NCBI RefSeq assembly: GCF_022008365.1
Contig: NZ_JAIRBA010000011.1
Coordinates: 42,116 to 106,115 of the forward strand
Direction: 5' to 3'
DNA length: 64,000 nt
Origin: Aequorivita vitellina
GTDB taxonomy: Bacteria > Bacteroidota > Bacteroidia > Flavobacteriales > Flavobacteriaceae
Positions 34,820-44,113 of the stretch are shown here, in pieces. The notes under the pieces were generated by a model. The model was given only the letters and a program-made list of their open reading frames with translations, did not search any database and was not told where the DNA came from. Positions within the stretch are counted from its first letter, which is position 1; each line of letters begins with the position of its first letter. A program made the position numbers and the translations under genes.

Positions 34820-35767
34820 ATGAAAACACTTAAATTCCAAAACGGCGATACCATGCACGCTATAGGCTTAGGCACGTGGAAAGCATCGGGAAGCGAATTA
34901 AAAAAAGCCATTAAAGATGCTATCTACGCCGGATATCGACATATTGATACAGCAAAAAATTACGAAAATGAAGAAATAATTGGCGAGGCTTTAGCCGAAA
35001 TATTCGCCGAAGGAGAAATTTTTCGCGAAGATGTATTTATTACGTCTAAACTTTGGAATGATTCACACGCCGAAGGGCAAGTAATTCCAGCCCTGCAAGA
35101 ATCGTTAAAAAAATTAAAGCTCGACTACCTCGACTTGTATTTGATTCATTGGCCTGTTGCATTTAGGCACGGCATTAGTTTTCCTGAAAAACCTGAAGAT
35201 TACCTTACACCAGAAGAAGCTCCCATCATTGAAACTTGGAAACAGATGGAAAAAGCCAAAAATGATGGAATGGCCAAACATATTGGCGTTTCCAACTTTA
35301 GTGAAAAGAAATTAAAAGATTTAATTGGGAAAGCGACTCAAAAACCAGAAATGAACCAAATAGAGCTCCATCCCCTATTGCAACAAAATGCGTTATTGGA
35401 TTATTGTAAAGGGGAAGACATTCTAGTTACGGCCTATTCGCCATTAGGTTCGGGCGACCGCATTAAAGCAATGAAAGCTAGCGACGAACCTAATATGATG
35501 GATATAGGTGTTTTAAACGAAATAGCCAGAGACCGTAGTGCTACTGTGCCACAGGTATTAATTGCTTGGCACAATCACAGAGGTTGTGCGGCCATTCCAA
35601 AATCTACTACCAAAGAACATATAGTGTCTAATTTTAAAGCAGCAGACGTTGCACTAACCGATGCCGATATGAAAAAAATAGCCAAATTAGATCGCCATTA
35701 TAGATATATAAATGGAAAGTTTTTTGAAGAAGAATCTAAAGGTTATAAGAATCTTTATGATGAATAA
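34820..35767 (+). CDS. Aldo/keto reductase
   Basis: 315 residues. The AKR tetrad is Asp43 (HIDTAKNY), Tyr48, Lys77 (ITSKLWN) and His110 (LYLIHWP). IGVSNFSEKKL and the NADPH-loop region IPKSTTKEHI near the C-terminus complete the barrel. The opening KFQNGDTMHAIGLGTWKA resembles the eukaryote-like AKR1 group. The substrate cannot be predicted beyond an aldehyde or ketone. Single gene, ending at a bidirectional terminator shared with rny. Confidence 0.93.
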   Translation: MKTLKFQNGDTMHAIGLGTWKASGSELKKAIKDAIYAGYRHIDTAKNYENEEIIGEALAEIFAEGEIFREDVFITSKLWNDSHAEGQVIPALQESLKKLKLDYLDLYLIHWPVAFRHGISFPEKPEDYLTPEEAPIIETWKQMEKAKNDGMAKHIGVSNFSEKKLKDLIGKATQKPEMNQIELHPLLQQNALLDYCKGEDILVTAYSPLGSGDRIKAMKASDEPNMMDIGVLNEIARDRSATVPQVLIAWHNHRGCAAIPKSTTKEHIVSNFKAADVALTDADMKKIAKLDRHYRYINGKFFEEESKGYKNLYDE

Positions 35768-35773
35768 GCCCAG

Positions 35774-35800
35774 TCCTTCTAACCCCTAAAGAGGGAGTAC
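35774..35800. repeat. Imperfect palindromic repeat, CCCC/GGG type
   Basis: TCTAACCCCTAAAGAGGGAG lies in the spacer after the aldo/keto reductase gene. A similar string, CCAACCCCCGAAGGGAG, occurs at about 55199-55217. This looks like a short dispersed repeat of the REP kind. Confidence 0.45.
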
Positions 35801-35843
35801 AGCCCACTCCGCTCCTGAAAAGGAAACTCTTATTCATACGTAA

Positions 35844-35871
35844 TAAAAAAAGCTCCAAACGGAGCTTTTTT
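35844..35871. terminator. Bidirectional terminator between aldo/keto reductase and rny
   Basis: AGCTCC pairs with GGAGCT over a four-base loop. A-run before and T-run after, between convergent genes. Confidence 0.88.
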
Positions 35872-35912
35872 CAATTATAGCAATAAAGTTTCCCCTTCGG
35901 GATGAAGGCTTT

Positions 35913-37475
35913 TTATTTCGCAATATTCACCGCACGGGTTTCACGAATTACGGTAACTTTTACTTGCCCCGGATAGGTCATATCTGTTTGTATTTTTTGT
36001 GAAATTTCAAACGAAAGTTGTGCTGCCTTTTCATCACTTACTTTTTCGCTTTCAACCATAACACGAAGCTCACGTCCCGCTTGTATTGCGTAGGCTTTAT
36101 TAACACCGCCAAAACCAAAAGCAATATCTTCTAAATCCTTCAAACGCTGAATGTAAGAGTCTAACACTTGACGTCTTGCTCCAGGTCTTGCGCCACTAAT
36201 AGCATCGCAAACCTGAACGATTGGAGAGAGCAATCCTGTCATTTCAATTTCGTCGTGGTGGGCACCAATTGCGTTACACACTTCTGGTTTTTCACCGTAT
36301 TTTTCTGCCCATTGCATTCCTAAAAGTGCGTGAGGCATTTCAGTTTCAGTTTCGGGTACTTTACCTATATCGTGAAGTAAACCGGCGCGCTTTGCCAGTT
36401 TGGCATTTAAACCTAATTCGGCAGCCATTACGCCACAAAGTCGCGCAACCTCTCGTGAGTGATGTAGCAGGTTTTGACCGTAAGACGAGCGGTATTTCAT
36501 ACGTCCCACCGCTTTTATAAGCTCGGGGTGTAAGCCGTGAATACCTAAATCAATAACGGTTCTTTTTCCTACTTCTATTATTTCTTCTTCAATTTGTTTT
36601 GTGGTTTTTTGCACTACTTCTTCAATACGGGCTGGGTGAATACGACCATCAGTCACTAATTTGTGAAGCGATAAACGCGCAATTTCTCTTCTTACAGAAT
36701 CAAAGCACGAAAGGATTATTGCTTCGGGCGTATCATCAACAATAATCTCTACCCCTGTCGCGGCTTCAATTGCACGAATGTTTCTACCTTCACGACCAAT
36801 AATTCTACCTTTAACATCATCGCTTTCAAGGTTGAAAACCGAGACGCAATTTTCTACCGCTTCTTCGGTTCCAATGCGTTGAATGGTGTTTATAATTATT
36901 TTCTTAGCTTCCTGTTGTGCGGTCATTTTGGCTTCTTCCATAGAAGATTGCACAAAGGCCATAGCTTGGGTTTTAGCTTCATCTTTTAGGCTTTCCATTA
37001 ACTGAGACTTTGCGTCTTCAGCAGAAAGACTGCTAATAACCTCTAATTGTTCTACTTGACTCCGATGTAATTTTTCTACCTCTGACTGCTTTTTGTCCAG
37101 TATAGAAATCCTTTCGTTGTAGTCAGCTTTTTTCTCAGCAAGTTCGGAGTTTAATTTTTTCGATTTTGCAAGCTCACTAGAAACTTGCGATTCTTTATCG
37201 CGTGTTCTTTTCTCGGCTTCTGAAATCTTTTTGTCACGGTTTAAGATTACTTTTTCGTGCTCCGATTTTAATTCCAAGAACTTTTCTTTTGCTTGGAGTA
37301 TTTTATCTTTTTTTATCGTTTCAGCTTCAGATTTTGCTTCTTTTAGTATTGCTGTTGCGCTTTTTTTTGCTCTAAGTATTAGTTGAGACGCGTTTTTGCG
37401 TTCTAGTAATTTTGCAATAAAAAACCCAATCGCAATACCAACGATGGCACTAATTACTATAGTTATGATATCCAT
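35913..37475 (-). CDS. rny: Ribonuclease Y
   Basis: 520 residues. One N-terminal membrane anchor ([19 protein letters not shown]), a coiled coil to about residue 200, a KH RNA-binding domain ([20 protein letters not shown]), and an HD domain with HHSREVARL and [10 protein letters not shown]. It initiates mRNA decay by endonucleolytic cleavage at the inner membrane. It follows 6S RNA and zapA on the same strand, an arrangement I recall as conserved in flavobacteria. It ends at a bidirectional terminator. Confidence 0.96.
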   Translation of the reverse strand: MDIITIVISAIVGIAIGFFIAKLLERKNASQLILRAKKSATAILKEAKSEAETIKKDKILQAKEKFLELKSEHEKVILNRDKKISEAEKRTRDKESQVSSELAKSKKLNSELAEKKADYNERISILDKKQSEVEKLHRSQVEQLEVISSLSAEDAKSQLMESLKDEAKTQAMAFVQSSMEEAKMTAQQEAKKIIINTIQRIGTEEAVENCVSVFNLESDDVKGRIIGREGRNIRAIEAATGVEIIVDDTPEAIILSCFDSVRREIARLSLHKLVTDGRIHPARIEEVVQKTTKQIEEEIIEVGKRTVIDLGIHGLHPELIKAVGRMKYRSSYGQNLLHHSREVARLCGVMAAELGLNAKLAKRAGLLHDIGKVPETETEMPHALLGMQWAEKYGEKPEVCNAIGAHHDEIEMTGLLSPIVQVCDAISGARPGARRQVLDSYIQRLKDLEDIAFGFGGVNKAYAIQAGRELRVMVESEKVSDEKAAQLSFEISQKIQTDMTYPGQVKVTVIRETRAVNIAK

Positions 37476-37493
37476 TTTTTCGTTGAATTATAT

Positions 37494-37666
37494 ATATAAA
37501 AAAAGCCTACATCAATATATTTGTTTTGAATAAACTCCTTTAAAGAATGTTTAGGGCTAACAAGCTGATCAAGTATCCGCTCAAAGACGGCTCGCTTTTA
37601 CAACTTCAACTCACCCTTTTTAAAGAATTCGTGTTGAGTTTACCAAAAAATTGTATTAATGTAGGC
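37494..37666 (-). ncRNA. ssrS: 6S RNA (6S-Flavo type)
   Basis: The 200-bp spacer between zapA and rny folds into a long irregular hairpin. The closing helix pairs GCCTACAT (37505-37512) with ATGTAGGC (37659-37666), extended to 13 bp with one wobble. A second helix pairs TAAACTC (37531-37537) with GAGTTTA (37636-37642). On the minus strand a T-run follows the closing helix, which sets the orientation. 6S RNA mimics an open promoter and binds housekeeping RNA polymerase. The zapA-ssrS order is also seen in Escherichia coli. Assignment rests on fold, length of about 165 nt and synteny; a covariance search would settle it. Confidence 0.8.
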
Positions 37667-37692
37667 AGTAACCTTATTTAATTTAAAGAACG

Positions 37693-37983
37693 TTATGATA
37701 ATTGCTCCTGCAGTAAACGGTCTAAAGCTTTTAGCTTTTCCTCTGTTTCCTGCGTATCGCTAGAATTATCAATTTGTTTTTGCTCCACCTGTGCGGCAAA
37801 CTGGAGGGCACACATGGCCAATACATCCTGCTTGTCGCGAACGGCGTAACTTTGCTCGAACTGTTTAATCATTTTTTCTATCTTTTTAGCAGCTAACCTA
37901 AGTCCTTCTTCCTGCGAAGGGTTAATAGTTAAAGGGTAAACCCTGTCCGCTATTGATAGTTTAATTTTTAATGGTTCGGCCAT
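37693..37983 (-). CDS. zapA: Cell division protein ZapA
   Basis: 96 residues. The opening KLSIADRVYPLTINPSQEEG and LRLAAKKIEKMIKQFEQSY are typical of ZapA, followed by a C-terminal coiled coil. The protein crosslinks FtsZ filaments and stabilises the Z ring. The gene starts 10 bp after the coiled-coil gene upstream and precedes 6S RNA, as zapA does in distant bacteria. Confidence 0.92.
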   Translation of the reverse strand: MAEPLKIKLSIADRVYPLTINPSQEEGLRLAAKKIEKMIKQFEQSYAVRDKQDVLAMCALQFAAQVEQKQIDNSSDTQETEEKLKALDRLLQEQLS

Positions 37984-37993
37984 TGTTATATTT

Positions 37994-38284
37994 TTATTCT
38001 GAAAGTTGACTTATACAATGGTCAATTTCCCGAATTAGAGCGTTTATCTTGAGTTTAGTTTCTCGTTTATGCTGGTCGCTGCCGAGCATTGAATTTGCTA
38101 GTTTTAAGGAGTTACACTTCTCGACCCAAACTTCAATTTCATTTTCAAATTGCAGCTGTTTCGATTGTAAATCTTTTATATCTTCTTCTAATGCTGCATT
38201 GGCCTTACTCAATTTTTCGTGCCTTTTTAGCAGCTCGTTAATTCTACTTTCAAGAGAATCAACTATTTCAGAAAGATTACCCAT
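37994..38284 (-). CDS. Small coiled-coil protein upstream of zapA
   Basis: 96 residues, almost entirely heptad-like helix (LESRINELLKRHEKLSKANA, then ALEEDIKDLQSKQLQ). No signal peptide or enzyme motif. Its position directly upstream of zapA with a 10-bp gap and its all-coiled-coil make-up suggest a cell-division partner, functionally like ZapB, but this is inference from context. Homologues in this position are common in flavobacteria as far as I recall. Confidence 0.72.
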   Translation of the reverse strand: MGNLSEIVDSLESRINELLKRHEKLSKANAALEEDIKDLQSKQLQFENEIEVWVEKCNSLKLANSMLGSDQHKRETKLKINALIREIDHCISQLSE

Positions 38285-38434
38285 TAAAATTTATGTTCAA
38301 TACTTCTATCACAAAGTTAGCATACCATTGGTAATACACAAACAGTTTTTCATAATTTTTTGTGTTATTGAAAAATACTAATAAATTTTGAGCTCCTTTC
38401 TTCTTTAATTACAACGTATTCATACTTTTGTATT

Positions 38435-40126
38435 ATGAAGAAATTTTTATCAGCCCTCCTACTTTCTTGCGGGCTCGCGTACGGACAGAACGACATTCCC
38501 ACAGATTATTTTTCCAACCCACTAGATATAAAATTAGTACTATCTGGCAATTTTGGCGAAATGCGCTCCAATCATTTTCACAGTGGCTTAGATCTTAAAA
38601 CCCAGCAGCGCGAAGGCCTGCCAGTTTACGCCCCGGCAGACGGATATGTTAGTAGAATAAACGTCCAGCATTACGGTTATGGCAAAGCGCTGTACATACT
38701 TCACCCAAATGGATATACTACGGTTTATGGACACTTGAGAAGTTTTGCCGGCGATATTGAAAAATATGTAAAAGACACACAATACAGCAAAGAAACGTTT
38801 GAGTTGGAACGCTTTCCCGATAAAACACTGCTCCCTGTTAAAAAAGGCGATTTAATTGCTTATTCAGGAAATACTGGCGGCAGCGGCGGTCCGCATTTGC
38901 ACTTTGAAATACGCGATTCGTCGCAGCGACCTATGAACCCATTACTCTTTGGAATTGAAATTCCCGATACAAAAAAACCTATTGTGAGCGCTGTGTTTGC
39001 CTACCCAATAGGCGAAGATGCACACGTTAACCAAGGCCAAAACCGAACAAAACTGCGTTTAATTAAACAAAAGGACGGTAATTATAAAGCCGAAAACATC
39101 ACCGCATTTGGTAAATTAGGCTTCGGAATTACAACCTACGACCAGCAAGACGGTGCTTCAAACAAAAACGGGTCTTACAAAATAGAAACGAGATTTAATG
39201 GTTCCGAAAAATTTGAAGTGCTCTTTAATAAATTCGCCTTTTCTGAAACCAGGTATTTAAACCGCTACACCGACTACAATTATTACAAAACCAACAAAAG
39301 TATGGTTCAGAAGTTGTTTCGCGAAAGCAACAATCCCTTGAGTATTATTACAAAGGAAGACGAAAACGGATATATTACCGTACAAGATAGCCTGCAATCT
39401 ATTTACACTATTGAAGTGAATGATTTTAAAGGCAACAGAATGTATATTTCGGTACCAATTGAGGGGGCTGAACTCGAAATTTTAGAACCAAAAGATATTG
39501 TCAAAACAGACGATTATATTTATGCAGATCACGCCACGTCTATCACCAAAGGCAAGTTTAGTATTTACATTCCCGCCAACAGTCTTTATGAAGACACCTA
39601 TTTAGATATAAAAGATGAAGGCGAAGTTTTAAAATTTCACGAAGATGTAATTCCAATTCACAGTAATATTTCAATTACGGCAGATATTTCGGCCTATAAC
39701 GAAGCAGATAAAGATAAGTTATACATAGGCAGATTAAATTACAAAGGCCTGCCCTATTACACGGCTACAACGCGCAGTGGCGACAAACTAACTGCAAGAA
39801 CACGCACCTTTGGAAGCTACACCGTAGCTGCAGACACAACGGCACCCAAAATAAAACCTGTAAATTTTTCGGAAGGAAAGTGGATTAGCAATCAAAATTT
39901 TCTAAAAGTAAAAATAACCGATGACCTTAGTGGAATAAGCTCCTATCGGGCAACCATCAATAATAAATTCATTTTGATGGAATATGATTACAAAAAAGAC
40001 GTTCTAACTTATAATTTCAATGATAATATAAATTTGGAAACAGAAAATAATTTGAAAGTTATTGTAATAGATAATGTTGGAAATAGTGCTACATTTGAAG
40101 CTCAATTTTTCAGAAAACAACCCTAA
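38435..40126 (+). CDS. M23 family metallopeptidase
   Basis: 563 residues with a signal peptide (FLSALLLSCGLAYGQ). LytM-type zinc ligands are His49 and Asp53 (HFHSGLDLK), and His154 and His156 in GGPHLHFEIRD; all are present, so the enzyme should be active. A 400-residue beta-rich C-terminal region follows the catalytic domain and is not assigned. Likely role: cleavage of peptidoglycan cross-bridges in the periplasm. The TonB-dependent receptor gene follows after 9 bp, so the two are co-transcribed. The pairing is noteworthy. Confidence 0.9.
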   Translation: MKKFLSALLLSCGLAYGQNDIPTDYFSNPLDIKLVLSGNFGEMRSNHFHSGLDLKTQQREGLPVYAPADGYVSRINVQHYGYGKALYILHPNGYTTVYGHLRSFAGDIEKYVKDTQYSKETFELERFPDKTLLPVKKGDLIAYSGNTGGSGGPHLHFEIRDSSQRPMNPLLFGIEIPDTKKPIVSAVFAYPIGEDAHVNQGQNRTKLRLIKQKDGNYKAENITAFGKLGFGITTYDQQDGASNKNGSYKIETRFNGSEKFEVLFNKFAFSETRYLNRYTDYNYYKTNKSMVQKLFRESNNPLSIITKEDENGYITVQDSLQSIYTIEVNDFKGNRMYISVPIEGAELEILEPKDIVKTDDYIYADHATSITKGKFSIYIPANSLYEDTYLDIKDEGEVLKFHEDVIPIHSNISITADISAYNEADKDKLYIGRLNYKGLPYYTATTRSGDKLTARTRTFGSYTVAADTTAPKIKPVNFSEGKWISNQNFLKVKITDDLSGISSYRATINNKFILMEYDYKKDVLTYNFNDNINLETENNLKVIVIDNVGNSATFEAQFFRKQP

Positions 40127-40135
40127 CCCTTGCTT

Positions 40136-42595
40136 TTGAAAACAATTAAACTACCGCTCACACTGCTTTTTATTTTATTTGCAACTGTAATGTTTGCTCA
40201 AAAAGCAGTAATTAAAGGAATTATTCTAGACGAAAACAACGTGCCCGTTTATGGCGCAAACGTAACGTATAAAGATACCGGAACCATTTCAGATTTTAAC
40301 GGCTTTTATTTATTGGAAATTCCATCCAATGAAGATGTGCTAATTACATTTTCTCACTTAACTCATAAGAAAATTGAGATTACCGTAAATCTTTCGCCGG
40401 CAGAAGATTATCAATTAAATCCGGTAATGAGCACGAGTGTGGAGCAAATAAGCGAAGTGGTAATTACCGGTCGTGAAAACAGACGCGTGGAAGGGGTTTT
40501 AACTATTTCGCCAAGACTCGCTCAAAAAATGGTGGGTGCAAATGCGGGTGTAGAAAATTTATTGGCAACACTCCCCGGTGTAAATAAAACCGACGAACTA
40601 AGTACGCAATACGCAGTGCGTGGGGGTAACTACGACGAAAATTTAGTGTATGTAAACGAAATAGAGGTTTACCGTCCATTTTTAATACGAAGTGGACAAC
40701 AAGAAGGCTTAAGCTTTGTAAATAGCGACCTTACCAGTAATGTAGATTTTTCTGCGGGTGGATTTCAAGCCAAATACGGCGATAAACTTTCATCTGTTTT
40801 AGATATTACCTACCGCCGACCAGTAGATTTTGGCGCATCGGTAGATTTAAGTCTTTTGGGGGCTAGCGGCTCTGTAGAAGGCATTTCAAAAGATGGCCGC
40901 CTTTCTGGAATTTTAGGAATTCGCTATCGCGACAACAGTCTATTTGTGGAAGCTAAACAGACCGAAACCAATTACCGTCCAAAATTTGCCGATGCCCAAA
41001 CCTATCTTACCTATAAATTCACCAATAAATTTGAATTGAGTTTTTTAGGGAATGTTTCTATAAATGATTACAATTATAGACCATTAACAAGACAGACCAA
41101 CTTTGGTACAATTACAAACCCAATTGCATTGCAAGTGTATTACGAAGGACGCGAAGAAGATCGTTACAATACGTATTTCGGAGCTTTAAAATCTACTTGG
41201 GTAGTTTCCGATAATTACACTGCGAAATTTATTGGATCCCTCTATCAAACCACCGAACAGGAGTATTTTGATATACTTGCGGAATATAGATTAGGGGAAG
41301 TAAACACTGAAATTGGCGGGGAAGATTTAGGCGAAGTAACTTTCACTCGTGGCATTGGTGGCCAACTTACCCACGCCCGAAACGACCTAGATGCACTAAT
41401 ACTAAATATAGAGCACAAAGGAAATCTTGCGCTTGAAGACAACTACATAGAGTACGGTCTTAAATATACACGTGAAGACATTCGTGATCGCGTGCAGGAA
41501 TATGAAATAATTGACTCGGCTGGGTTTTCTATCCGCCCACCAATATTTCCTCCAAACAACCAACCGTATGAGCCTTACACTTCACCAATTGAGCCATATA
41601 CAGACGTTCGCGCTCTAAATGACACGCAAATAGACCGTATTTCAGGATATGCACAGTGGAGCAGAAAAACAAATGTTGGCAACAGCGAACTTTGGATGAA
41701 TGCTGGTGTACGCGCACACAATTGGACGGTTAGCGGTAAAAATATTACAAGCACTACACAAACCGTTTTTAGTCCCAGAGCACAGGTTTCATTAAAACCA
41801 GATTGGGAAATGGATATGCTTTTCCGTCTTTCGGGTGGGGTGTATCACCAACCACCTTTTTATAGAGAACTGCGCGATTCGTCGGGTACCGTGCGTCCTG
41901 GAGTAAAGGCGCAACAATCCATTCACATTGTATTTGGAAACGATTACAGCTTTAAAATGTGGGACCGCGCTTTTAGATTGAATTCAGAATTATACTACAA
42001 ACACTTAACAGACGTAAACCCCTATACTTTAGAAAACGTGCGTATTCGCTATCGCGCAAACAACAATGCGGTTGCCTATGCATACGGACTCGATTTACGA
42101 TTGGCTGGCGAATTTGTTCCCGGAACAGAAAGCTGGGTAAGTCTTGGGTATTTAAAAACTGAAGAAAACATTGACGATCGCGGCTATATTTTTCGTCCCA
42201 CAGATCAGCGTTTAAAAATTGGAGTGCTTTTCCAAGATTATGTAAAAGTTATTCCTTCGCTTAAAATGTACCTTAATTTAACGTACAATACAGGGCTGCC
42301 CGGAGGTTCGCCAAGCTATGCCGATCCGTACAATTACCAAGTAAGGTTGCCAGATTACAAACGCGCCGATTTGGGTGTGAGCTATGTAATTGTGGACGAT
42401 TCAAAACTAAGGGAAACCGGCTGGTTAAAGCCATTTAAAGAGTTTTCAATAGGGGCCGAAATATTCAACATTTTCGATGTACAGAACTCAATTACAAATA
42501 CGTTTGTAAGAGATGTGTACACAAAAGTGCAATATTCAATCCCCAACTATTTAACGCCGCGCGTATTTAACGTTAAATTGTCTGCGAAGTTTTAA
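40136..42595 (+). CDS. TonB-dependent receptor with carboxypeptidase-like regulatory domain
   Basis: 819 residues from TTG at 40136 (MKTIKLPLTLLFILF); no ATG precedes the signal peptide core, so a TTG start is needed, and a second TTG at 40130 is the alternative. After the signal peptide, residues about 22-100 form a CarbopepD_reg-type beta sandwich (VIKGIILDENNVPVYGANVT). The plug domain (QISEVVITGRENRR, then TQYAVRGGNYDENLVYVNEI) and a 22-strand barrel follow, ending FNVKLSAKF. It imports a large nutrient or siderophore across the outer membrane with TonB-ExbBD energy. No SusD partner follows, so it is a lone receptor. It is coupled to the M23 gene. Confidence 0.9.
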   Translation: MKTIKLPLTLLFILFATVMFAQKAVIKGIILDENNVPVYGANVTYKDTGTISDFNGFYLLEIPSNEDVLITFSHLTHKKIEITVNLSPAEDYQLNPVMSTSVEQISEVVITGRENRRVEGVLTISPRLAQKMVGANAGVENLLATLPGVNKTDELSTQYAVRGGNYDENLVYVNEIEVYRPFLIRSGQQEGLSFVNSDLTSNVDFSAGGFQAKYGDKLSSVLDITYRRPVDFGASVDLSLLGASGSVEGISKDGRLSGILGIRYRDNSLFVEAKQTETNYRPKFADAQTYLTYKFTNKFELSFLGNVSINDYNYRPLTRQTNFGTITNPIALQVYYEGREEDRYNTYFGALKSTWVVSDNYTAKFIGSLYQTTEQEYFDILAEYRLGEVNTEIGGEDLGEVTFTRGIGGQLTHARNDLDALILNIEHKGNLALEDNYIEYGLKYTREDIRDRVQEYEIIDSAGFSIRPPIFPPNNQPYEPYTSPIEPYTDVRALNDTQIDRISGYAQWSRKTNVGNSELWMNAGVRAHNWTVSGKNITSTTQTVFSPRAQVSLKPDWEMDMLFRLSGGVYHQPPFYRELRDSSGTVRPGVKAQQSIHIVFGNDYSFKMWDRAFRLNSELYYKHLTDVNPYTLENVRIRYRANNNAVAYAYGLDLRLAGEFVPGTESWVSLGYLKTEENIDDRGYIFRPTDQRLKIGVLFQDYVKVIPSLKMYLNLTYNTGLPGGSPSYADPYNYQVRLPDYKRADLGVSYVIVDDSKLRETGWLKPFKEFSIGAEIFNIFDVQNSITNTFVRDVYTKVQYSIPNYLTPRVFNVKLSAKF

Positions 42596-42677
42596 TTGGG
42601 AGACAATTCAGGTTGTTGGCTGTAGGTTGTAAGCTAAAAAAATTTCAGATAAGTAATAATTGAAATTAGTCTTTTAT

Positions 42678-43832
42678 TTAAACACCATTTTCAACAAAAT
42701 CTTTCAATACATCTACCACGTAATCTACTTCTTCTTTTTTGTTAAAGCTAGAGAATGAAAAACGCAGGGATGGTTTGCCTAAATCTTCGTCGGAAAGTAT
42801 TTGGTTTAACACATGCGAACCGCCCTCGCTTCCACTCTGGCAGGCACTACCTTTACTACAAGCTATTCCTTTTAAATCTAATTGAAACAACAGCAGCATT
42901 GCTTTTTCAGCAGAAATAGACAAACACACATTTAGTAGTGTGTAGGTGCTTTCCTCATTATTATCGCAATTACCGTTGAATTTTACTCCCGGAAAATTTT
43001 GTATCAACTGCTCTTTAAAATAATCTTTTAGTTCGGTAATATACGCGCGTTCCTTTTTAAGTTTGTGGTACGAAATTTTAAGCGCCTCGGCCATTCCAGC
43101 AATAGCGTAAACCGCTTCGGTTCCTGCTCGCATTCCGCGTTCTTGCTCGCCACCGTGGATTAGCGCGCGCAAACCAGAGTTTTTTCGAATAAAAGCAAAG
43201 CCAGCTCCTTTCGGCCCGTGAAATTTATGCGCAGCAGCAGCAGCAAAATCGATTGGGGTTTCTTTAAAATCCAATTCAAAATGCCCAACAGACTGCACAG
43301 TATCGCTATGAAAAAGCGTATTGTACCTTTTACACAAATTTGCAACTTGCTGTAAATCCAAAACATTTCCTATTTCATTGTTAACGTGCATTAAGCTAAC
43401 CAATGTTTTATGTGAAGTATCTGCCAAATGACTTTCCAAGTTTTCAAAATCTACGCGTCCGCATTCATCGAGTTTTACAAATTCTACCTGGATATTGTAT
43501 TCTTTTTGAAGCCATTCCACCGTATGCAAAACGGCGTGATGCTCAATTCGGCTCGTGATAATTCGTTTTACACCGAGGTCGCGAACGGCGCTATTCAAAA
43601 TTAAATTATCGGCTTCTGTTCCTCCAGAAGTAAAGATTATTTCGCTTGCAGATACATTTAAAAGTTTCGCAATTTCCTTTCGGGCGTTCTCAAGTAATGA
43701 TTTAGAAGACCTTCCGTAAGAATGTGTGGATGAGGGATTTCCAAATTCGGTTTTTAACACTTCTGAAATGCAGGTTATTACATCGTCGCGTAACTGAGTA
43801 GTAGCTGCGCTATCAAAATATACTTTCTTCAT
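42678..43832 (-). CDS. Cysteine desulfurase (NifS/IscS-like)
   Basis: 384 residues. The PLP lysine is Lys203 in AAHKFHGPKGAG. FTSGGTEADNLIL and RAGTEAVYAIAGM are conserved fold-type I stretches. The catalytic loop CSKGSACQSG carries Cys331 in the short IscS-like position. The enzyme takes sulfur from cysteine for Fe-S clusters or tRNA thiolation; no iscU or suf genes are nearby, so the acceptor is open. A long inverted repeat (AAACAGT/ACTGTTT) lies 21 bp upstream of the start. Confidence 0.9.
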   Translation of the reverse strand: MKKVYFDSAATTQLRDDVITCISEVLKTEFGNPSSTHSYGRSSKSLLENARKEIAKLLNVSASEIIFTSGGTEADNLILNSAVRDLGVKRIITSRIEHHAVLHTVEWLQKEYNIQVEFVKLDECGRVDFENLESHLADTSHKTLVSLMHVNNEIGNVLDLQQVANLCKRYNTLFHSDTVQSVGHFELDFKETPIDFAAAAAHKFHGPKGAGFAFIRKNSGLRALIHGGEQERGMRAGTEAVYAIAGMAEALKISYHKLKKERAYITELKDYFKEQLIQNFPGVKFNGNCDNNEESTYTLLNVCLSISAEKAMLLLFQLDLKGIACSKGSACQSGSEGGSHVLNQILSDEDLGKPSLRFSFSSFNKKEEVDYVVDVLKDFVENGV

Positions 43833-43852
43833 TGAGCAATTTTTTTCCTAAA

Positions 43853-43876
43853 AAAACAGTTTTAAAATACTGTTTT
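43853..43876. promoter_or_regulatory. Inverted repeat upstream of the cysteine desulfurase gene
   Basis: AAAACAGT and ACTGTTTT are perfect inverted 8-mers spaced by eight bases, 21 bp before the desulfurase ATG (43832). This may be an operator or a leader hairpin. A single AAAACAGTTTT string follows at about 43935. Confidence 0.4.
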
Positions 43877-44113
43877 CATTAAACTTTGGAAGCAATTTCC
43901 GCTTCCGTGATTCAGTTTGCAAAAATACATATTAAAACAGTTTTGCCAGCATTTCAGTTAAAAAGAAATGTGTTACTTTGTGGTGTGGAAATTTTCCGCA
44001 ATAACAGGGCTTACTTTTTAAAATTGTGCGTTTCAACTGCAATTGTATCGAAATTTAGCATTTGTTAATCCGTTAAAATAGTTGCGCTTTAAAGCTGTTT
44101 CAATATTATATCT

